Below are positions 59,823 through 64,000 of a DNA stretch of 64,000 bases, piece after piece (within the stretch, counting starts at the first letter, position 1; each line of letters opens with the position of its first letter). Position numbers and translations under genes: made by a program. Source of the stretch: Amphiura filiformis (taxonomy: Eukaryota; Echinodermata; Ophiuroidea; Amphilepidida; Amphiuridae); contig NC_092647.1 of the NCBI RefSeq assembly GCF_039555335.1, positions 8,749,274-8,813,273 on the forward strand. The letters run 5' to 3'. The notes under the pieces were generated by a model. It ran no database searches and was not told where the DNA came from. It saw nothing but the letters and a program-made list of their open reading frames with translations.

Positions 59823-60997
59823 TACTTAGTTCTATAAACCATATTGCAAGTATTTGTATTGTGTCGAACAGTTATTGTTTCTCATTTCAGTGCTTATTAT
59901 TTAAATGTTTTATATTTGTTTTTATAATTTGTTCATCCCAAAAGTCGTATATATATGACTATATACCTGCAACTGCATGGAAGTTGATACGTAGTTACAG
60001 CAGGAATGCACAACAATAACCCTCTGTTTGATTAAGTTAACAAAATCTGAATCTTTAATCATGTTAATGAAGCGTTTAATTGATTGACAAGGATTCTGCA
60101 CATTCTGTCGCTCAATATTCCGGATGACTGATGTATATCCTGATCCAAACTTTTCCTGCGAAGATCACTGTTCAGCGAAGTCCACTGCAAACTTGAATTT
60201 ATATATCTTTTGCTTATAAAATCCTCGCACAGATGACAATTTCCAAAATTATACTGCTTTTACCAATCACTCACTTTCTCCAGGAAACAGGTTTTTTCTG
60301 CACTTATCCGCTTTATTGACAGATGTGTTGTTTCATAGACAGAAGAATATTGTTCCCTTGAGGAGGACGATCTTCTTCGTCATTGCTGTCAAATGACTGG
60401 TCCCTTCATCTGCCATGAGAAACACTTGCTTCTGTCTTTTATACCAAAGTAGTAAAACTGGAAATTCCCAGATATGATTTTCCCATCATGATGCAATACA
60501 ATGGTCACATTAAGACATATCAGGATTTCCAAGATCAAAAACAGATATGACTGAATTTGTTTTTCTGATCAAAACGGGTCTTTACTTGAAAGGGGTTTCC
60601 ATCTTACATATCTCTTACGAAATAGCTTCGCATGTAAACAAGCATAAATGATCAAATTAAATTACCCAGAGCACATCACAATATGGGGTGAATGCATGGA
60701 AAGTAATGAAATACAGGGCACAAAGTTAAACAGCAAAATAAATATTTTAGTTTCTTTTTGTTTATGCTACACATTTGTCATTCTGAGTAGACTAACTATA
60801 TTATAACCAATAAACAGATGATGATGAATAGCCAACATCTACCCAGCATCCATCATGTCTATAGAGACACAAACAAATTACAAGAACAAAATCATCATTT
60901 TATTTAATATGAATGCGACCTTTTAGATTCCCACAGAACAATTGTATAACCATACATGTACATTTTCATTAATCAAAGTACGAGCTAAAAAGGCGTT
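59823..60997. other. Intergenic / 3' flank of gene 2
   Basis: AT-rich, no clear frame. Contains a further AATAAA (minus) near 60900, about 100 nt past the gene 2 stop codon. Minus-strand exon-like stretches were too weak to call. Confidence 0.35.
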
Positions 60998-61003
60998 TTT
61001 ATT
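60998..61003 (-). promoter_or_regulatory. AATAAA overlapping the gene 2 stop codon
   Basis: The final codons GAA TAA AAA create the polyadenylation hexamer AATAAA across the stop. Whether it is used is unknown. Confidence 0.35.
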
Positions 61004-62812
61004 CAGTGTGTGGGGGTTTCATTAGCTCATTCATTGGAGTTGCACAATCATCCAATTGTTCATGCTGTGATGACGCTGTTGTTTTGAATTGATCTTTATT
61101 CATATCTACTTCTCTCCTGGCTTTGCTTTCAACTTCATCGTCGCCAATTCCTGCCAGATCAGGGCGTCGCTCTGTTTCTTTCCTCAGAAATTCCATCGGC
61201 GTTTCATAATCATCCACTCGAGGTCTCGCCTCCTCATTCTTTGTCAAATATCCTTTATCTTGTAACATCGGAGTTCTTTGATCCATTGTTTCCCCTTCGC
61301 TATTTGAAGCACTGTCATTTTTGGAAACTGCAGGCGGCTTTGGAAGTTCTACCATTTGTTGTTCATACTCATCTGGTTCTTTTTCTCTTTTCAAATATTC
61401 TATCGGTGTTTCATAATCATCAACCCGAGGTCTTGCATGCCCATTCTTGGTTGAATGTTCTTTATGATCTTGCAATATTGGAATTCTCTGATCCAACGTT
61501 CCTTCCTCTTCGCTTGAAGCACTTTCATCTTTGGAAACTTGAGATGGTTTTTGAAGTTCTACCATAGGTTTTTCATAATCATCTGTACGGTTTCTTAAAG
61601 TTTCTTCTTTACTCGCCACCTCTTTATCATTTGAATCATCCTCACTGGTCTCACTACTATCATTTTTTATAGAAAGAACAAAATAATCATGATTTAAGGG
61701 TTTTTTCGCTTCATCTCTTTTGTGTTTCTCTACGGGTTTTGCATACCCAACATCCTCAAACTTCCGATTCATACCACCATTGTTTCCATCATTTGACGGT
61801 TTGCAATCTTTCAAAGATGTCACCATGTACGGGTGTGCTTTTTCGGCATCATCAGTGGCTGGAAAGGACAACGGAGGCTTGATTGGAGAGCCTTTGTGAG
61901 CCATACTTTGTTGGTCACTACTTCCGGGACTACTTCCTGACGATGATCCTAAGTTTTTCCCCAGCGGTATACGCGCAAAATTCCTCAGGGGCTTGGAAGG
62001 CATAGGAGGGGTTTGATCTGATTCAGTGTCGGTTTCTTCAGTACGAGATTTCACCGCCAACTTATCTAAACTGTGTCGCTTTCTCTTAAGGCTACTTTTC
62101 TTCATTTTCCGATGCTGTTTGGTACGCAGTTTATCGTAGCTGTTTTCGGATCCTGATTCACAAGCAGAACTCGCTCCACTGGTGAAAGAAGTCTTCCGAA
62201 GAGTACGATCTAGTTGATCGTAATCGGCGTTGTTAGTTTTGTAAAATACAGAGCCAGGACTTGACATACTTCTAAAAGGTCGCCTTACAGGTAACGTATT
62301 GGAAGAAGATAAGTGATGATCACCAGCATGACTAGAATGAATTGATAACGATGACCCTGATGGACTCGACACAGGGGTTTCATGATTAGAGCCTGCTTCG
62401 TGTGAATAGTTGATTACTATATAAGGTGCCGTAATTTGATTGTTGATGGTAGTAGGTGCTGGTGTTATCTTATTTGTGGTACCTGATTGCAGAGGAGCAT
62501 CTTGAGGTGGTGCTTCGACTGCCCAATCACAAGATTGGTGAATATCAGAGTCGGGGATATCAAACGATGGTCCGCTTGTTAAAGTTGGACTAATAGGCTC
62601 TACCACAGGTTGTCTCGTTCCGTCGGATGCTAGGAATATAGATTCAGAAGTGTCTGCTTCGGGGATGTTGGGGAGTTCCCTATTGCCCATGCTGCTTGTT
62701 TGGCGGACATAACCTTCTTGGGCCTGTCCTCTGTCGTTAAGGTATTTCATTAGACCAGTTAGGTTACGTGGAGCCTGGAGTGGGGACTCTACAAGGTCCA
62801 CACTATCTCGAC
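60999..62812 (-). CDS. Gene 2 last exon: 600-residue tail with DDYExP repeats
   Basis: Acceptor CTTCTCCAG before GTCGAGATAG; the first two bases complete a glycine codon, then RDSVDLVESP and 600 residues counted from 62801 to the TAA. Low complexity, serine/acid rich, no globular domain. Five related motifs: DDYEKPMVEL (407), DDYETPIEYL (461), DEYEQQMVEL (477), DDYETPMEFL (530) and DDCATPMNEL (584, tyrosine lost). With YAKP (353) this gives four YxxP sites, the pattern bound by Crk-type SH2 domains. Residues 405-540 hold two copies of a 70-residue repeat (also TxDQRxPxLQD and ARPRVDDYETP). YDQL (194) and YDKL (222) are further sites; RKMKKSSLKRKRH (231-243) resembles a nuclear localisation signal. 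Confidence 0.85.
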
Positions 62813-63118
62813 CTGGAGAAGTAACAAAAGAGAGATTTGTTATTTGTAGACAAATCGAGATAAATAGTAGATCTCAACTATGTCAACATGCACGTGAAAT
62901 GTCTCTGCCAGACAGTGATTTTTGAAACGTTACTTTTAAGTACGGCAATTATGAAATAGCGTCCACGGATCCAATATTCCGATGCACATAAATAGTTTGC
63001 ATTGAACAGTATAGTTTAGTATGTAGATACCTAATAGTGAGAGTGATAGAGGAATATAATGTCAAATCTAGTCTTACCTGTCCCAATATCGAATGGTATG
63101 TCTCCTGAAGAGGTCAAA
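60999..63118 (-). CDS. Gene 2 (partial): cytoplasmic tail of a receptor-like protein
   Basis: Two exons, 63078-63118 and 60999-62812, join in frame across GT..AG borders; the gene continues beyond the right edge. Intron phases (2 into the small exon, 1 into the last) equal those of gene 1 introns 4 and 5, and FDIGT in the small exon matches YDMGT there, so the genes look like tandem paralogs. The signal peptide, ectodomain and membrane segment, if the parallel holds, are outside the window. Tail role inferred: a tyrosine-phosphorylatable scaffold. Confidence 0.7.
63078..63118 (-). CDS. Gene 2 small juxtamembrane exon
   Basis: 41 nt, acceptor CTATTTCAG, donor ACAG|GTAAGAC. Only one frame joins to the last exon: LTSSGDIPFDIGT then a split glycine. 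Entry phase 2, exit phase 1, same as gene 1 exon 5. Confidence 0.7.
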
Positions 63119-63911
63119 CTGAAATAGAATCATGCAAAAACCATTTCAATACGGAATGTATCTGAAGAATCCGCATTTTTTTAACGGCGCCTTAAAAAAA
63201 TTACATTTTCCTCGTATTCGCGTGCTGAAAATAGCAGATGGTCGATCTCAAGCGACATGGCACTTTAGTTGTGAATTTGCCAAATTTGTCACTAGCTGTC
63301 GTGATATTTGCTTACATTATAACATACATTAATATGAAATAGAAAACGTGGTTCATGAACGTAAGGAAGCTCTTTCGCGATGATCCGCTGGTTAATTAAT
63401 ATTCCTCGCCGGGCCCAAATTCTGCGCATAACATTTTCATTTTCTGCGATCGCGAAGTATCCCGGGCCCTACTTTTTTTTTATCAATAAACGTGCGCCAG
63501 AATCTGGTTGTATTGGGTCCTAGTAGCGCACGCTAGAGAGCTAGAGAATACTTTTCTACATTTCCACATTCATGGCAAATGATGGCATTATAAATGACAC
63601 AAGTCTGTCAAGGTCTTGATTTCAATAGTCGTACATGTACTTTTATATATTGTTTTAAAGTGCCCAAACACCATTAATAAATGCTTCATGACGCGGGCCT
63701 AGAGAAGTAGATCATTTGCGAATACCACCAGAGTCCTTAACCTTCAAAGCTACCCCTTCCCCGTCTTAGAATGTGGTCTCCTGGTATATGGTGTAGTTCT
63801 CTTGAAAGACAACTGGATTGGATGTCAATACATTTCTTTGTGCTTGATAACCAATTCCAGATTGAAGAAGTTATTTACAGTTAATTTATCAAGACCAAGT
63901 GAAAAACTTAC
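63119..63911. other. Gene 2 intron
   Basis: No repeat or RNA gene recognised. The 66-codon plus frame at 63132-63332 has no support. Confidence 0.4.
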
Positions 63912-63951
63912 GTTTTTCTGCTGACAGTTTCGCTAGAAACCTTCTGGCTTT
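63912..63951 (-). CDS. Weak candidate upstream exon of gene 2
   Basis: A strong donor AAAAAC|GTAAGTTTTT follows a frame reading SQKVSSETVSRK that is open for only 40 nt and ends in phase 2, compatible with the small exon. The acceptor (TGCTTTGAG) has a poor pyrimidine tract. It does not look like a membrane exon. Confidence 0.25.
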
Positions 63952-64000
63952 CTCAAAGCATTGATGATGTTATTGATCCCTATCTGCCTTGACCGGATGT

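Noticed and set aside
1..64000. CRISPR array, operons or bacterial genes
   Set aside because: Spliced exons, LINEs, SINE and MITEs show eukaryotic DNA; the tandem arrays have no spacers.

Overview
This window looks like nuclear DNA of a marine invertebrate deuterostome, probably an echinoderm or hemichordate. The evidence is introns with GT/AG borders, many decayed LINEs, many palindromic DNA elements, a tRNA-derived SINE, and about thirty copies of the palindromic octamer TAGGCCTA. This placement is inference; no species marker gene is present.

The only convincing genes lie on the minus strand in the right third. Gene 1 (58730 down to 42558, six exons assembled by hand) reads as a 539-residue single-pass membrane protein: signal peptide, about 88-residue six-cysteine ectodomain, one membrane segment, and a tail of about 400 residues with several tyrosine motifs. 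Gene 2 (63118 down to 60999, continuing past the right edge) shows only its cytoplasmic part, whose last exon carries repeated DDYExP motifs. The two share intron phases and a small pre-tail exon with a related (Y/F)D(M/I)GT motif, so they look like diverged tandem paralogs of a receptor-like family I do not recognise. A weaker minus-strand candidate gene is suggested by a signal-peptide exon at 25606-25694 and a possible terminal exon at 21394-21612.

The rest is mostly mobile DNA. 1-8 kb: a long-TIR TA-flanked element, LINE tail, diverged tandem repeats, and a TIR element in a repeat whose second copy (42.1 kb) approximates the empty site. 10-20.5 kb: a TTAA foldback, inverted LINE termini, a mariner-like transposon split by a LINE, and a large foldback. 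27-36 kb: two inverted 478-bp elements, one split by a 6.18-kb composite insertion that itself holds a tandem dimer, one unit of which is split by a 3.95-kb TTAA-flanked element; the intact copies serve as internal empty-site references. 36-42 kb: nested foldbacks. 43.6-58 kb: gene 1 introns filled by a 55-bp minisatellite, inverted MITE pairs, LINE remnants, a 2.1-kb foldback and a 52-bp minisatellite. 59-60.9 kb: intergenic.

All coordinates and splice joins come from reading the sequence by eye; no alignment or database search was run.
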